Positions 1 to 9,623 are shown, numbered from the stretch's first letter. The stretch: 64,000 bases of DNA from Acidobacteriota bacterium (GCA_022828085.1 JAJEIY010000060.1:1-64000), one strand, 5' to 3'. Program-made: numbers and translations. The notes: generated by a model from the letters alone, not told the origin.

Positions 1-29
1 GGGGGTCGCTCCCGCGGGGTGGGGGCCCC

Positions 30-288
30 GCCGTTTTGCCCCCCCGGTCCCCGACCGGCCCGCGGGGGGCCCCCCACCGCCCACGTCGTGACGCCGACCT
101 GCGGGATGGTCCTCTCTTTCGGAGCCGACCGGAAGCGAGGGCACGTGCTTGTCCCGGCGTCCCGTGGGGGCAAACAGCGACACGTCGCCTGCGGCCCTTC
201 GGGCCGCGTGCCGGTCGGAGACCGGCGTTCCAAGCCGTTTCCGCCATTTTCATGCCCGGCGGGGTGCGTAGGAGGACGCGCGCATGGG
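30..288. repeat. REPIN-like composite repeat, copy A
   Basis: Two inverted copies of the REP-like palindrome (a degenerate one near 40-80, an intact one at 208-236) flank a ~125-bp centre. The whole stretch, including the flank to about 288, recurs in inverted orientation at 55,633-55,896 with only scattered differences. The first 330 bases contain no convincing gene; open frames here are repeat shadows. Confidence 0.8.
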
Positions 289-331
289 CGTTTCTCCCGG
301 TGGGGGCCGGAGTTCCAAGCCGTCGCGCCAC

Positions 332-1561
332 CTACCCGAAGTCGTCGAAGGCGATGTTCTCCGGCTCGACGCCGAGGCTGTCGAGCATCTGGAGGCAGGC
401 CTTGAGCATCATGGGCGGGCCGCAGAGGTAGTACTCGGCGTCCTCGGGATTCGGGTGGTCCTTCAGGTAGTTGTCGTAGAGGACCTGGTGGATGAAGCCG
501 GTGTAGCCGCTCCAGTTGTCCTCGGGCAGCGGCTCGGAGAGCGCCAGCTTCCAATCGAAGTTCTCGTTCTCGGCGGCGATGGCGTCGAAGTCCTCCTGAT
601 AGAACGCCTCCCGGAGGCTCCGGGCGCCGTACCAGAAGGAGACCTTGCGGTCGGTATGCAGGCGCCGGAACTGGTCGAAGATGTGGGAGCGCATCGGCGC
701 CATGCCGGCCCCGCCGCCCACGAAGACCATCTCGTTGTCCGTCTCCTTCGCGAAGAACTCTCCGAAGGGACCCGAGATCGTCACCTCGTCCCCGGGTTTC
801 AGGGCGAAGAGCCACGAGGTCATCTTGCCCGGGGGGACGTCCGGCATCCGGGGCGGCGGCGAGGCGATCCGGACGTTCAGCAGGATGACCCCGCGCTCCT
901 CGGGATAGTTCGCCATCGAGTAGGCCCGCACCACCTCCTCGTCCTCGGCGACCGTGGCCTTGTACTGCCACATGTTGAAACGGTCCCAGTCGTCCCGGTA
1001 CTCCTCCTCGACGTCGAAGTCCTCGTAGCTCAGCGAGTACGGCGGGCAGTCGATCTGGATGTAACCGCCCGCCCGGAAGGGGACCTCCTCCCCGGCGGGG
1101 AGTTCGAGCACCAGCTCCTTGATGAAGGTCGCGACGTTGTGGTTCGAGCGGACCCGGCACGTCCACTGGCGCACGCTGAACAGCTCCGGCGCCACCTCGA
1201 TCGAGACGTCCTGCTTCACCTTGACCTGGCACGAGAGCCGGACCCCCTCGCGCTCCTCGCCCCGGGTCAGGTGGCTGCGCTCGGTTGGGAGCACGGCGCC
1301 TCCGCCGTCCAGCACCTTGAGGGTGCAGACCCCGCAGCTCCCCTTGCCGCCGCACGCCGACGGAATGAAGAGGCCGTTCGCGGCCAGGGTCCCGAGCAGG
1401 GTGCCTCCGGCCGGGGTGCAGATGTCGTGTTCCGGGTCGTCGTTGATGCGGATCGTGACCTCGCCGGTCGCGACCAGCCGCTTCCGGGCGTAGAGCAGCA
1501 CCACCACCAGCGCCAGGATGACCCCGGTGAAGCCGGCGACGCCGAGGAGTACGGTTGTCAC
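332..1561 (-). CDS. nqrF: Na+-translocating NADH:quinone reductase subunit F
   Basis: NADH-oxidising subunit of the membrane sodium pump Nqr; it passes electrons from NADH via FAD to a 2Fe-2S cluster. The 409-residue protein has one N-terminal membrane helix (about 5-24), a ferredoxin domain with cysteines near 70, 76, 79 and 111 ([12 protein letters not shown]), then an FAD domain with RAYSMANYP and an NAD-binding domain with [11 protein letters not shown], ending in the usual FDDFG. Length is normal for the family. The GTG start abuts the nqrE stop with no gap, so the two are translationally coupled. It is the last gene of the nqrCDEF block. Confidence 0.97.
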   Translation of the reverse strand: MTTVLLGVAGFTGVILALVVVLLYARKRLVATGEVTIRINDDPEHDICTPAGGTLLGTLAANGLFIPSACGGKGSCGVCTLKVLDGGGAVLPTERSHLTRGEEREGVRLSCQVKVKQDVSIEVAPELFSVRQWTCRVRSNHNVATFIKELVLELPAGEEVPFRAGGYIQIDCPPYSLSYEDFDVEEEYRDDWDRFNMWQYKATVAEDEEVVRAYSMANYPEERGVILLNVRIASPPPRMPDVPPGKMTSWLFALKPGDEVTISGPFGEFFAKETDNEMVFVGGGAGMAPMRSHIFDQFRRLHTDRKVSFWYGARSLREAFYQEDFDAIAAENENFDWKLALSEPLPEDNWSGYTGFIHQVLYDNYLKDHPNPEDAEYYLCGPPMMLKACLQMLDSLGVEPENIAFDDFG

Positions 1562-2182
1562 TTACAACTGAATCCCGCCGAAGGCCAGGAAGCCGATGGC
1601 CATCAGCCCGGTGAGCAGGAAGGTGATGCCGAGCCCGCGCAGCCCGGCCGGGATGTGGTGGTACCGCAGCCGTTCGCGGATCCCGGCGAGGGCGGCGATG
1701 GCGAGCAGCCAGCCGACCCCGGACCCGAAGCCGAAGACCGCCGCCTCGGGCAGGGTGAGTCCCCGTTCCACCATCAGGAGCGACGCCCCCAGGATCGCGC
1801 AGTTCACCGCGATCAGCGGCAGGAACACGCCGAGGGCGGCGTGGAGCGTGGGGAAGAACCGGTCGAGCGCCATCTCGACGATCTGCACCGTGGCCGCGAT
1901 CGTCCCGATGAAGGTCAAAAAGCGCAGGAAGGACAGGTCCTGGCCCGTGAGCGAGGCGTGCGCCCAGCCGAGCGCGCCGGGACGGAGCAGGTAGTCGTTG
2001 ATGGCGTGGTTCAGCGGGACCGTCACGGTGAGGACGAAGACCACGGCCAGCCCCAGGCCGATCGCGGTGCTGACCCGCTTCGAGACGGCGAGGAACGAGC
2101 ACATCCCGAGGAAGAAGGTCAGGGCCATGTTCTCGACGAAGATCGCCTTGACCGCGATGTTCAGGTAGTCCTGGAGCATCAC
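1562..2182 (-). CDS. nqrE: Na+-translocating NADH:quinone reductase subunit E
   Basis: Integral membrane subunit of Nqr, 206 residues with about six hydrophobic helices. It carries the family signatures [16 protein letters not shown] near the N-terminus and [11 protein letters not shown] in the middle; the cysteines in these segments hold the intramembrane iron centre shared with NqrD. The ATG overlaps the end of nqrD by four bases (ATGA), the normal order and coupling for nqr operons. Confidence 0.97.
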   Translation of the reverse strand: MMLQDYLNIAVKAIFVENMALTFFLGMCSFLAVSKRVSTAIGLGLAVVFVLTVTVPLNHAINDYLLRPGALGWAHASLTGQDLSFLRFLTFIGTIAATVQIVEMALDRFFPTLHAALGVFLPLIAVNCAILGASLLMVERGLTLPEAAVFGFGSGVGWLLAIAALAGIRERLRYHHIPAGLRGLGITFLLTGLMAIGFLAFGGIQL

Positions 2183-2802
2183 TCGGCCTCGTTCTGCTCG
2201 GGCCGGAAGGTCCGCAGGATCCAGATCAGGAAGCCGATCACGAAGAAGGCGCCCGGCGACAGGCTCATCAGCCCGTTCGGCGTGAACCAGCCGCCCTCGG
2301 AAGCGAGCGGCAGCACCGGGATGCCCCAGAAGGTGCCGGCCCCGAACACCTCGCGCGCCGCCCCGACCACCAGCAGGATGGCCGCGTAGCCCATCCCGTT
2401 CCCGATCCCGTCGATGAGGCTCTTCAGCGGCGGGTTCTGCATCGCGAACGCCTCCGCGCGGCCCATGATGATGCAGTTCGTGATGATGAGGCCCACGAAG
2501 ACGCTGAGCTGCTTCGAGATCTCGTAGACGTACGCCTTCAGGATCTGGTCGGTGACGATGACCAGCGAGGCGATGATGGTGAGCTGGACGATGATCCGGA
2601 TGTTCGTCGGGATCATGTTCCGGAGGAGGCTGACCGACAGGTTGGAAAGCGCGATCACCGCGACCACCGCGGCGCTCATCACCACCGAGGTCTGCATCCC
2701 GGTGGTGACCGCGAGGGCCGAACAGATCCCGAGCACCTGGAGCGCGATCGGGTTGTTGTGGATGAGCGGGTCCATCAGGACCCGCCGCGTTTCGGTGGCC
2801 AT
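2179..2802 (-). CDS. nqrD: Na+-translocating NADH:quinone reductase subunit D
   Basis: Integral membrane subunit of Nqr, 207 residues, about six membrane helices. Family motifs are visible: [10 protein letters not shown] near the N-terminus and [13 protein letters not shown] in the middle, with the cysteines that pair with those of NqrE around an iron centre. It starts at ATG three bases after the nqrC stop and overlaps nqrE. Confidence 0.97.
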   Translation of the reverse strand: MATETRRVLMDPLIHNNPIALQVLGICSALAVTTGMQTSVVMSAAVVAVIALSNLSVSLLRNMIPTNIRIIVQLTIIASLVIVTDQILKAYVYEISKQLSVFVGLIITNCIIMGRAEAFAMQNPPLKSLIDGIGNGMGYAAILLVVGAAREVFGAGTFWGIPVLPLASEGGWFTPNGLMSLSPGAFFVIGFLIWILRTFRPEQNEAE

Positions 2803-2805
2803 CGC

Positions 2806-3594
2806 CTAGCCGGCCGCCTCCACGCGCAGCCGCTCCAGGAACGGGCCGAAGCCGTTCTCGGCGAGCCAGAAACGCAGCAGGTTCGTGACCCCGCGGCTGG
2901 TCATGGTGGCCCCGGCGAGCCCGTCCACCCGGTGCGGGTCCTCGGCGACCGGCCCCGCGGCCGCCCGCGCCACCTCGATGATCGGCTCCCCGGCGGTTCC
3001 GAACACCTGCCGTCCGGGCCAGAGGGCCTTCCAGTTCGGGTTGTCCACCTCGCCGCCGAGGCCGGGGGTCTCCTTGTGCTCGTAGAAGGTGAGCCCGCGG
3101 ACCGTGTCGAGGTCCGCCTCGAGGGCCAGGTAGCCGTAAAGCACCGACCAGAGCCCCTGCCCGCGCACCGGGAGCACGACCACGTCGAGTTCGCCGCCCG
3201 GCTCGACGAGGTACACGACGGACCGCCGCTCCACCCGCCGCACCCGCGCCAGGTTCTCGGGCACCGCCCGTGAGGAGTCCGTGATGCCGGCCTCCACCAG
3301 CGGGTCCACGCTCGCCGGGTCCACCTCCGGAAGCTCCGCTCCGGTCTCGAGGTCCACCACCACGGCCCTCACCGCGGCGAAGCGCTCAGCCATGTCGGCG
3401 TCGGTGAGTTCCTCTTCCGGATCGGCGAGTCCCGCGGCGAAGAGGACGTTGCGCTGGCGCTCCTGCTCGGCGTTCGCCGCCTGGAGGTCCCGGAGGGCGA
3501 CCGCCGAGCCGGAGACCATCACCGCGCATACCAGGCACACGGCACCCGCAAACGCCAGGATGTAGCGGGCGGTGGTCACGAAAAAGGCGGACAA
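2806..3594 (-). CDS. nqrC: Na+-translocating NADH:quinone reductase subunit C
   Basis: Subunit carrying a covalently bound FMN. The frame encodes 262 residues: one N-terminal membrane helix (about 9-30), then a periplasmic domain ending in [14 protein letters not shown], where the threonine is the FMN attachment site; the usual serine of the SGAT motif is alanine here. The start is uncertain: TTG at 3594 gives the full frame, GTG at 3579 is the alternative, and neither has a clear ribosome binding site. This 5' end lies at the breakpoint where nqrC is separated from nqrB, so the original leader may be lost. Confidence 0.93.
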   Translation of the reverse strand: MSAFFVTTARYILAFAGAVCLVCAVMVSGSAVALRDLQAANAEQERQRNVLFAAGLADPEEELTDADMAERFAAVRAVVVDLETGAELPEVDPASVDPLVEAGITDSSRAVPENLARVRRVERRSVVYLVEPGGELDVVVLPVRGQGLWSVLYGYLALEADLDTVRGLTFYEHKETPGLGGEVDNPNWKALWPGRQVFGTAGEPIIEVARAAAGPVAEDPHRVDGLAGATMTSRGVTNLLRFWLAENGFGPFLERLRVEAAG

Positions 3595-3638
3595 ATGTTA
3601 GCCGCCGGTCCGGCGTCCGGGCGCGCCGAAACGCGGCG

Positions 3639-3680
3639 CTTGACATACATTGCAGATCAATGCATGCTGTCGTTATGTAT
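3639..3680. promoter_or_regulatory. Probable PadR operator/promoter between nqrC and padR
   Basis: ATACAT (3645-3650) and ATGTAT (3675-3680) form a spaced inverted repeat, with an inner pair CATTG (3648-3652) and CAATG (3658-3662). TTGCAG (3650-3655) and TTATGT (3673-3678) are 17 bases apart and could be -35/-10 boxes for padR. PadR-family repressors usually bind AT-rich dyads of this kind at their own promoters. It lies in the divergent gap, so it might also affect nqrC. Confidence 0.5.
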
Positions 3681-3721
3681 CTGACGGAGGCATCCCGGTC
3701 TCCTCGTGGGCGAGACCCGCG

Positions 3722-4066
3722 ATGAACATCGGCAAGGACCTGGTCGCGGCCTCCGCGACGCCGCTCGTCCTCGCCATCCTCGCCGAAGGCGACAGCTACG
3801 GCTACGCGATCATCCGGCGCGTGGCGGAGCTCTCCGGCGGCGAGCTCCAGTGGACCGACGGCATGCTCTATCCGGTGCTCCACCGCCTCGAGCGGTTCGG
3901 CTACGTGGAGGCGCGCTGGGCCACCGCGGAAACCGGACGCCGGCGGCGGTACTACCGCATCACGAGCGAGGGAACGGCGCACCTGGCGGCGCAGCGGCGC
4001 CAGTGGCAGGTGGTGGATTCCGCGCTACGAGGCATCTGGACCGGGATGAGGTTCGCCTTCGCGTAG
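3722..4066 (+). CDS. PadR-family transcriptional regulator
   Basis: A 114-residue winged-helix repressor. It shows the PadR hallmarks: LAILAEGDSYGYAIIRRV at the first helices, a GMLYPVLHRLERFGYV recognition region and a wing with RRRRYYRITSEG, followed by the C-terminal dimerisation helix. The ATG at 3722 fits the usual family N-terminus; a frame opening at 3650 would overlap the dyad. It is followed 27 bases later by a membrane protein with a PadR-partner prefix domain, the common two-gene arrangement in which PadR controls its partner. Confidence 0.9.
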   Translation: MNIGKDLVAASATPLVLAILAEGDSYGYAIIRRVAELSGGELQWTDGMLYPVLHRLERFGYVEARWATAETGRRRRYYRITSEGTAHLAAQRRQWQVVDSALRGIWTGMRFAFA

Positions 4067-4093
4067 CCCGCGGAGGGATCAGGTGGAGCCCGG

Positions 4094-5458
4094 GTGACCG
4101 AACTCACGGACGCGCTCGAAGCGCAGATCACCCGCTGGCGGACCTGGCTGCGCCGGCAGCCGGCGCTCCGTCCGGAGGACGTGGACGAGCTCGAAGGCCA
4201 CCTCCGCGACCAGATCGCGGCGCTCCTCGAAGCCGGGCTCGCCGGGGACGAAGCGTTCCTGGTGGCCGTGAAGCGCATGGGACGGCTCGACGCGGTCTCC
4301 CGCGAGTTCGCCCGCGAGCACTCCGACCGGCTCTGGAAGCAGCTCGTGGCCGCCCCGGAGGAGGACGCCGCCTCCGGCCGCGCCGCCCGCCGGGAGGTCC
4401 CGGTCGTGCTCGGTCTCGCCGTCGCGGCGGCGCTCGCCATTCAGCTTCCCCAGCTTTTCGGCCACCAGTTCGGCGAGGGCGGCTTCTACGCCCTGAACGC
4501 CAGCCTCTTCGTCCTGCCCCTCCTTGCCGGGTACTTCGCCTGGAAACGCGGCCTCGACCGCGCGCGCTGCCTCGGGCTGGCGGGGGCGTTCGCCGCCGCC
4601 GCGGTGGCCGTGAACCTCGTCCCGTTCGAGCCCGGCGGGCACACCGAGCTGCTGGCGGTGCTGCACCTTCCGATCGCGCTCTGGCTCGTGGTGGGCGCCG
4701 CCTACGTCGGCGGACGCTGGTGGGGAAACGTCGCCGGGCGTATGGACTTCGTCCGCTTCTCCGGGGAACTCTTCATCTACTTCGTGCTGATCGCGCTGGG
4801 GGGCGGGGTGCTCACCGCGTTCACGATCATCAGCTTCGAGGCGATCGGCCTTGACGTGGAGGGGTCCGCGCAGCGCCTGATCCTCCCGAGCGGGGCGGCG
4901 GGCGCGGTCATCGTCGGCGCCTGGCTGGTGGAGGCGAAGCAGAGCGTCATCGAGAACATGGCGCCCGTCCTCACCCGGGTCTTCACCCCGCTGTTCGCCG
5001 GCCTGCTGCTCGCCCTGCTCGCCGCGATGGTCTGGACCGGGCGCGGCGTCGGCGTGGAGCGCGAGGTGCTGATCGCCTTCGACCTGCTGCTCGCCGTCGT
5101 GCTCGGCCTGCTGCTCTACGCCGTCTCGGCCCGCGACCCGCTGGCTCCGCCCGACCTCTTCGACCGCATCCTGCTCGTGCTGGTGGTGAGCGCGCTCGTC
5201 GCCGACGGGGTGGCGCTGGCGGCGATCGCGACGCGCATCTCCGAGTTCGGGTTCAGCCCGAACCGGGTGGCGGCGCTCGGCGAGAACCTCGTGTTGCTGG
5301 TAAACCTGGGTTGGTCGGCGTGGCTCTACGCCCGTTTCGTCGCCGGCCGCGGCCCGTTCGCGGCCGTCGAGCGCTGGCAGACCGCCTACCTGCCGGTGTA
5401 CGCCGCCTGGGCGGCGCTGGTCGTGCTCGGCTTCCCGCCGCTCTTCGGGTTCGCCTGA
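4094..5458 (+). CDS. Permease-prefix-domain membrane protein, partner of PadR
   Basis: A 454-residue protein of unknown transport function. The first ~100 residues are a soluble helical prefix (LEGHLRDQIAALLEAGL, AVKRMG) typical of proteins encoded next to PadR regulators. The rest holds about ten hydrophobic helices resembling a DUF4153-type integral membrane region; no ABC ATPase or MacB-type periplasmic domain is present. GTG start with GGAG seven bases upstream. It probably forms an operon with the regulator. Confidence 0.75.
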   Translation: MTELTDALEAQITRWRTWLRRQPALRPEDVDELEGHLRDQIAALLEAGLAGDEAFLVAVKRMGRLDAVSREFAREHSDRLWKQLVAAPEEDAASGRAARREVPVVLGLAVAAALAIQLPQLFGHQFGEGGFYALNASLFVLPLLAGYFAWKRGLDRARCLGLAGAFAAAAVAVNLVPFEPGGHTELLAVLHLPIALWLVVGAAYVGGRWWGNVAGRMDFVRFSGELFIYFVLIALGGGVLTAFTIISFEAIGLDVEGSAQRLILPSGAAGAVIVGAWLVEAKQSVIENMAPVLTRVFTPLFAGLLLALLAAMVWTGRGVGVEREVLIAFDLLLAVVLGLLLYAVSARDPLAPPDLFDRILLVLVVSALVADGVALAAIATRISEFGFSPNRVAALGENLVLLVNLGWSAWLYARFVAGRGPFAAVERWQTAYLPVYAAWAALVVLGFPPLFGFA

Positions 5459-5578
5459 GGCGGCTCGCGGCCAGCGCGCTCGAACCCTCCGGCCGGACCT
5501 CCGGCGGCGGGCCCGCTGCGAGGCCATCCCACCAGCGCCGCGGGCGGCGGCCGGGCCATTCCCGGCCTCGCCCGACGG

Positions 5579-5670
5579 TCGCCGAATCACCCGCTGAACT
5601 TTCGCCGAATCATCCTCTGGATAGTCGCCGAATCACCCGTTATACTGTCGCCGAATCACCCTCCGAAACA
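5579..5670. repeat. Array 1: four direct repeats, exact 23-bp period
   Basis: Units begin at 5579, 5602, 5625 and 5648. Each has a conserved TCGCCGAATCAYCC followed by 9 variable bases. The array sits 48 bases before the ATPase gene and after a 120-bp GC-rich spacer with no gene. The exact period suggests a multimeric protein-binding site or a transposon end. Confidence 0.9.
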
Positions 5671-5717
5671 TCCTCCAGGTTGTGGTTCCCGGGCGGGAAC
5701 GGCTACCGGATCCGACT

Positions 5718-6974
5718 ATGCAGTACCTGTCGCGCGTCATTGACTCCGAACTGTCGGACCGCCTTCTGGGAGCCGGGGCGGTCGTGATCGAGGGTCCGAG
5801 AGCCTGCGGCAAGACTTCGACAGCCCGCCGGTTCGCCGCGAGCGAAGCGCTGCTCGACACCGACGAGAACTCGCGGCGGATGGTGGACGCGGATCCGGCG
5901 GAAGCGCTGGCCGGCGCCGTTCCCCGCCTTTTCGACGAATGGCAGGTGGCGCCTTCGATCTGGAACCAGGTGCGGCGGGCGGTCGATGAACGCGGCGCAC
6001 CGGGCCAGTTCATCCTCACGGGGTCGGCGGTCCCGGCCGACGACATCACGCGCCACACCGGCGCGGGGCGGTTCTCCCGGCTGCGGATGCGCCCCATGTC
6101 GCTGTTCGAACTGGGGATTTCCAGCGGCGACAGTTCCCTTGGAGATCTGTTGAACGGTGACACCTCACCCGCGAAGCCATCCGCCATGACGGTCTCGGCG
6201 GTCGCGGAAGTCCTGGCTTTCGGAGGATGGCCGGGGAATCTCGGCGCGCCGCCCGAACAAAGACTGCGGGCCAACCGCGATTATCTCGATGAGATTCGCC
6301 GCGTTGACCTCCCGCGCGTCGGGGAGAAGGCGCGGGACCCGGTCCGGGTCGGACGGCTGTTGCGCTCGCTGGCGCGAAGCGTCGCCACTCCGGTTTCCGT
6401 GTCCCGTCTCGCCTCGGAGACCGGCGGGTCGGACCGCGCCCTGAAGGCGGACACGGCCGCGGACTACCTGGACGCCCTCGAGCGCTTGATGGTGGTGGAG
6501 AACCAGCCGGCGTGGTCGCCGCATCTCCGTTCCCGGACAGTGCTCCGCACGACGCCCGTCCGCCACTTCACGGATCCGTCGCTGGCGGTCGCCGCGCTGC
6601 GCGCAACCCCGGCGCGGCTCATGGCCGACTTGCGATTCCTCGGTTTTCTCTTCGAATCCCTGGTTATCCGAGACCTCCGCATCTACGCCCAGGCTGCCGA
6701 TGCCGAGGTCTTCCACTATCGGGAGAAAGAGGGTCTGGAGGTGGACGCCATCGTGGATGCGGGAGACGGGCGGTGGGCGGCATTCGAGGTCAAGCTCGGC
6801 CACCGCTGGGTGGACGACGGCGCGGCGAGTCTTCTCCGGCTCCGGGACCGGCTGCGAGGGAATCGGGACGGCTACGGCGAACCCGCGGCGCTCGGAGTGA
6901 TCCTTCCGGGCGGCGCCGGATACCGCATGCCGAACGGGGTCAGCGTGATCCCGGTGGGGGCGCTCGGACCGTAG
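5718..6974 (+). CDS. AAA_14/DUF4143 family ATPase
   Basis: A 418-residue protein with an N-terminal P-loop ATPase: Walker A GPRACGKTS (about 25-33), Walker B LFDEWQ (about 71), sensor ILTGSA. The C-terminal DUF4143 region (LFESLVIRDLRIYA...FEVKLG) resembles a PD-(D/E)XK nuclease fold, with D and EVK retained. Members are common accessory genes of unclear role, often linked to mobile DNA. The ATG at 5718 gives the family N-terminus (a short lead then RVID); GTG at 5682 is possible. It converges on nqrB with a 4-base gap and lies inside the split nqr operon. Confidence 0.88.
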   Translation: MQYLSRVIDSELSDRLLGAGAVVIEGPRACGKTSTARRFAASEALLDTDENSRRMVDADPAEALAGAVPRLFDEWQVAPSIWNQVRRAVDERGAPGQFILTGSAVPADDITRHTGAGRFSRLRMRPMSLFELGISSGDSSLGDLLNGDTSPAKPSAMTVSAVAEVLAFGGWPGNLGAPPEQRLRANRDYLDEIRRVDLPRVGEKARDPVRVGRLLRSLARSVATPVSVSRLASETGGSDRALKADTAADYLDALERLMVVENQPAWSPHLRSRTVLRTTPVRHFTDPSLAVAALRATPARLMADLRFLGFLFESLVIRDLRIYAQAADAEVFHYREKEGLEVDAIVDAGDGRWAAFEVKLGHRWVDDGAASLLRLRDRLRGNRDGYGEPAALGVILPGGAGYRMPNGVSVIPVGALGP

Positions 6975-6978
6975 CCTG

Positions 6979-8232
6979 TCAGCCGCCGGCCTCGGGCAAC
7001 CGGCCAGCGGCCGCGCGGCGGCGGACGTTGCTCCGGAGCGCGAAGTGGTCGATGAGCGGCGCGAAGACGTTCATCAGCAGGATCGAGAGCATCATTCCCT
7101 CCGGGTAGGCGGGGTTGACGACCCGGATCAGCACCACCAGGACACCGATGAGGAACCCATACACAACCCGGCCGCCGTCGGTGGAGGGCGCGGTCACCGG
7201 CTCGGTGGCCATGAAGACGGTGCCGAAGGCCCAGCCGCCCATGAGGTAGTGCCACCAGAAGGGCACCGCGAAGAAGGGGTTCGTGTCCGAGCCGACGAGG
7301 TTCAGGAGCCCGCCCATCAGCAGGGTCCCGGCCGCCACCGCGAGCATGATGCGGAGCGAGCCGATCCCGGTCGCCGCCAGCACCACCGCGCCGAAGAGGC
7401 AGGCGAGCACCGAGGTCTCGCCCATCGAGCCGGGGAGGAACCCGATGAACGCGTCCCAGGCGGTGATCCCGGGTCCGCCCGCCGGGTGGAAGGTCTCCGC
7501 GAACGCCTCGTTGCCGGTGAGGCTGAAGCGGGCGAGCCAGGTGGCGCCGCTTACGGCGTCCGGTGCGGTGTCGGCGGCGATCCAGATCCGGTCTCCGGTC
7601 AGGTCGCTCGGATACGCGAAGAAGAGGAAGGCGCGGGCGGTGAGCGCCGGGTTCAGGATGTTGAAGCCGCTGCCGCCGAAGATCTCCTTGCCGACCACCA
7701 CCCCGAAGCTGATGCCGAGGGCCACCTGCCAGAGCGGCACGGTGGGCGGCAGGATGAGCGGGAAAAGCATCCCGGTCACCAGGAATCCCTCGCTCACCTC
7801 GTGGCGCCGGATGATCGCGAAGAGCATCTCCCAGGCGCCGCCGACCGCGAAGGTGACGATCAGCACCGGGAGGTACCAGAGCCCGCCGTGGATGACGGCG
7901 GCCAGCACGCTGTCGGGGGAGAACCCGATTCCGAGCGCCTCGATGACCGCGGTGCGCCAGCCGGGCAGCGGCGTCGCGCCGTGGGAGATGGCGAGGTTCG
8001 CCTGGAGGCCGGTGTTGTAAAAGGCCATCGCCACCGTCCCCGCCAGCGCGATGACCACGGTGAACATGAGGCGCTTCATGTCCAGGCGGTCGCGGCCGTG
8101 CGAGGGCCCGGCGGTGGTCTTCCCCGGGGTGTAGAGGAAGGTGTCCTGGGCGTCCCAGAGGGGCCAGAGGCGGTGGAGGGGTCCTCCCTTCTCGAACGGC
8201 GCGCCGAAGCGGTCGAGGAGGCCGCGGAGCAT
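6979..8232 (-). CDS. nqrB: Na+-translocating NADH:quinone reductase subunit B
   Basis: Large membrane subunit of the sodium pump, 417 residues, about ten helices. It binds FMN covalently at the threonine of VSGATWLA (near residue 225) and riboflavin. Family features include the N-terminal soluble stretch before the first helix, the GFLVTGMLFPLILPPT and GKEIFGGSGFNILNPAL motifs, and a C-terminal IRVVNPAYPEGMMLSILLMN. The ATG overlaps the nqrA stop by one base (TGATG). In most genomes nqrC follows directly; here the next gene is a convergent ATPase. Confidence 0.97.
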   Translation of the reverse strand: MLRGLLDRFGAPFEKGGPLHRLWPLWDAQDTFLYTPGKTTAGPSHGRDRLDMKRLMFTVVIALAGTVAMAFYNTGLQANLAISHGATPLPGWRTAVIEALGIGFSPDSVLAAVIHGGLWYLPVLIVTFAVGGAWEMLFAIIRRHEVSEGFLVTGMLFPLILPPTVPLWQVALGISFGVVVGKEIFGGSGFNILNPALTARAFLFFAYPSDLTGDRIWIAADTAPDAVSGATWLARFSLTGNEAFAETFHPAGGPGITAWDAFIGFLPGSMGETSVLACLFGAVVLAATGIGSLRIMLAVAAGTLLMGGLLNLVGSDTNPFFAVPFWWHYLMGGWAFGTVFMATEPVTAPSTDGGRVVYGFLIGVLVVLIRVVNPAYPEGMMLSILLMNVFAPLIDHFALRSNVRRRAAAGRLPEAGG

Positions 8233-9623
8233 CAGCCTTCCTTCTCGAGGGTGTCGAGCACGCGCCGGAGTGCCGGGCCGTAGTCGTTCTTGGCGGGACA
8301 CGCGAAGGTCAGCAGGCCCACGTCCTCCTCGATGAGTTCGAGCGCGCCCAGTTCCTCCGCCCGCTCGATGTCCTCCATCAGCAGGGCGCGGCACAGCATC
8401 GCCGCCGGGATGTCGAAGGCCATCACCCGGTCGTAGGTCCCGATGGGCACGATGGCGCGGCGGGAGCCGTTCGTCCCGGTGGTGATGCGGCGGGGCCTCG
8501 CCGGCAGCAGGGTCGAGAGATACGCGCGGCTCACCGAGACCGCTCCCGCGCCGGGCGCGAGCCAGCCCAGGAGACGCCGGCGGCGGTCCTCCTCGAGCAC
8601 CGTCACCTGGCGGTGGTAGCGGCCGAGATAGCCCGTCACGTCGTCCGCGGCGGTCCGTCCCGAGAGGAGGGACCCGGAAATGACCCGGCGCTCGCCCGGG
8701 TCGCGACCGGGCGCGGGTTCGGGCGCGGCGAACCCGGTGAGCAAGGCGCCGATCGGCATGCGCAGCAGGCCGGGGCGGCGGACCGGCGGGCCTCCGAGCG
8801 CCACCACCCGGAGCGCGTCGCCGGCGCCGGTCCGGAACAGGCCGCCAATGGAGGCCAGATCCTGGGCGTCGAGGTGCCACGACTCCTGGCCGCGGCGGAC
8901 GGGCGCCAGCCGGTGGATGTGCAGGCCCGCCGTCCCGGCGGGATGGGGCCCCCGGAACTCCTCGTGGCGGGCCCTGCCGCTTTCGTCCACCGGCAGGCGC
9001 CGGCCGGCCCGCGAGCAGACAAAGACCGGCCCGCCGGTGAGGCGGGAAAGGGCCGCCAGCCCCCACTCGAGATCCGTCTCTCGGCCCTGGACCGCAGTCA
9101 CCGGATCGGGGGCGAGCGGAGCGGAATCCATCGCGGTCACGAAGATCGCGCGGGGCCGGGACGCCGGATCGGCGACCCGGCCGAAGGGGCGGGTCCGGAT
9201 CGCCGTCCACTCGCCGGAGTCGAGCAGGAGTTCCCGGACCGCGTCATCGGTCAGCGCATCCGGGTGGCGGCCGGACCAGCCGGACGGCGCGTGCCCCGCG
9301 CTTCCGCCGGCGGAGCGCTCGTCGGGATTCACCTCGATCACCAGCGAGAGGAAGGCCCGACGCTCTCCCCGGTGCACCGCGGCGACCCGTCCACCGAGCG
9401 GGGCGGTGAACCGGACGCCGGGAGTCTTCTTGTCCTCGAAGAGGAGGTCGCCCCGGGAGACGGAGTCGCCCTCCCGGACCCGCATGGTGGGCCGCATGCC
9501 CGGGTAGTCGGCCCCGAGCAGCGCCACCCGGGCCGGCACCCGGAGTTCATCGGCCCGCGCGTCCCCCGCGGGAGCCCCCTGGAGCCGTACGTCGAACCCG
9601 CGGCGTACGGTGTGGAGACTCAT
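8232..9623 (-). CDS. nqrA: Na+-translocating NADH:quinone reductase subunit A
   Basis: Cytoplasmic-side subunit of Nqr, 463 residues, with a barrel-sandwich N-terminus (RVREGDSVSRGDLLFEDKKTPGVRFTAPLGG) typical of NqrA. The C-terminus ends with CPAKNDYGPALRRVLDTLEKEG, as in the family. First gene of the nqrAB block; its promoter must lie in the 9624-10086 gap, where I could not pick out a convincing -35/-10 pair. Confidence 0.95.
   Translation of the reverse strand: MSLHTVRRGFDVRLQGAPAGDARADELRVPARVALLGADYPGMRPTMRVREGDSVSRGDLLFEDKKTPGVRFTAPLGGRVAAVHRGERRAFLSLVIEVNPDERSAGGSAGHAPSGWSGRHPDALTDDAVRELLLDSGEWTAIRTRPFGRVADPASRPRAIFVTAMDSAPLAPDPVTAVQGRETDLEWGLAALSRLTGGPVFVCSRAGRRLPVDESGRARHEEFRGPHPAGTAGLHIHRLAPVRRGQESWHLDAQDLASIGGLFRTGAGDALRVVALGGPPVRRPGLLRMPIGALLTGFAAPEPAPGRDPGERRVISGSLLSGRTAADDVTGYLGRYHRQVTVLEEDRRRRLLGWLAPGAGAVSVSRAYLSTLLPARPRRITTGTNGSRRAIVPIGTYDRVMAFDIPAAMLCRALLMEDIERAEELGALELIEEDVGLLTFACPAKNDYGPALRRVLDTLEKEG

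Noticed and set aside
284..2389. A 701-codon plus-strand open frame over nqrF and nqrE.
   Set aside because: It is the antisense shadow of high-GC coding sequence; its protein is low-complexity and unlike any family, while the minus strand encodes conserved Nqr subunits.
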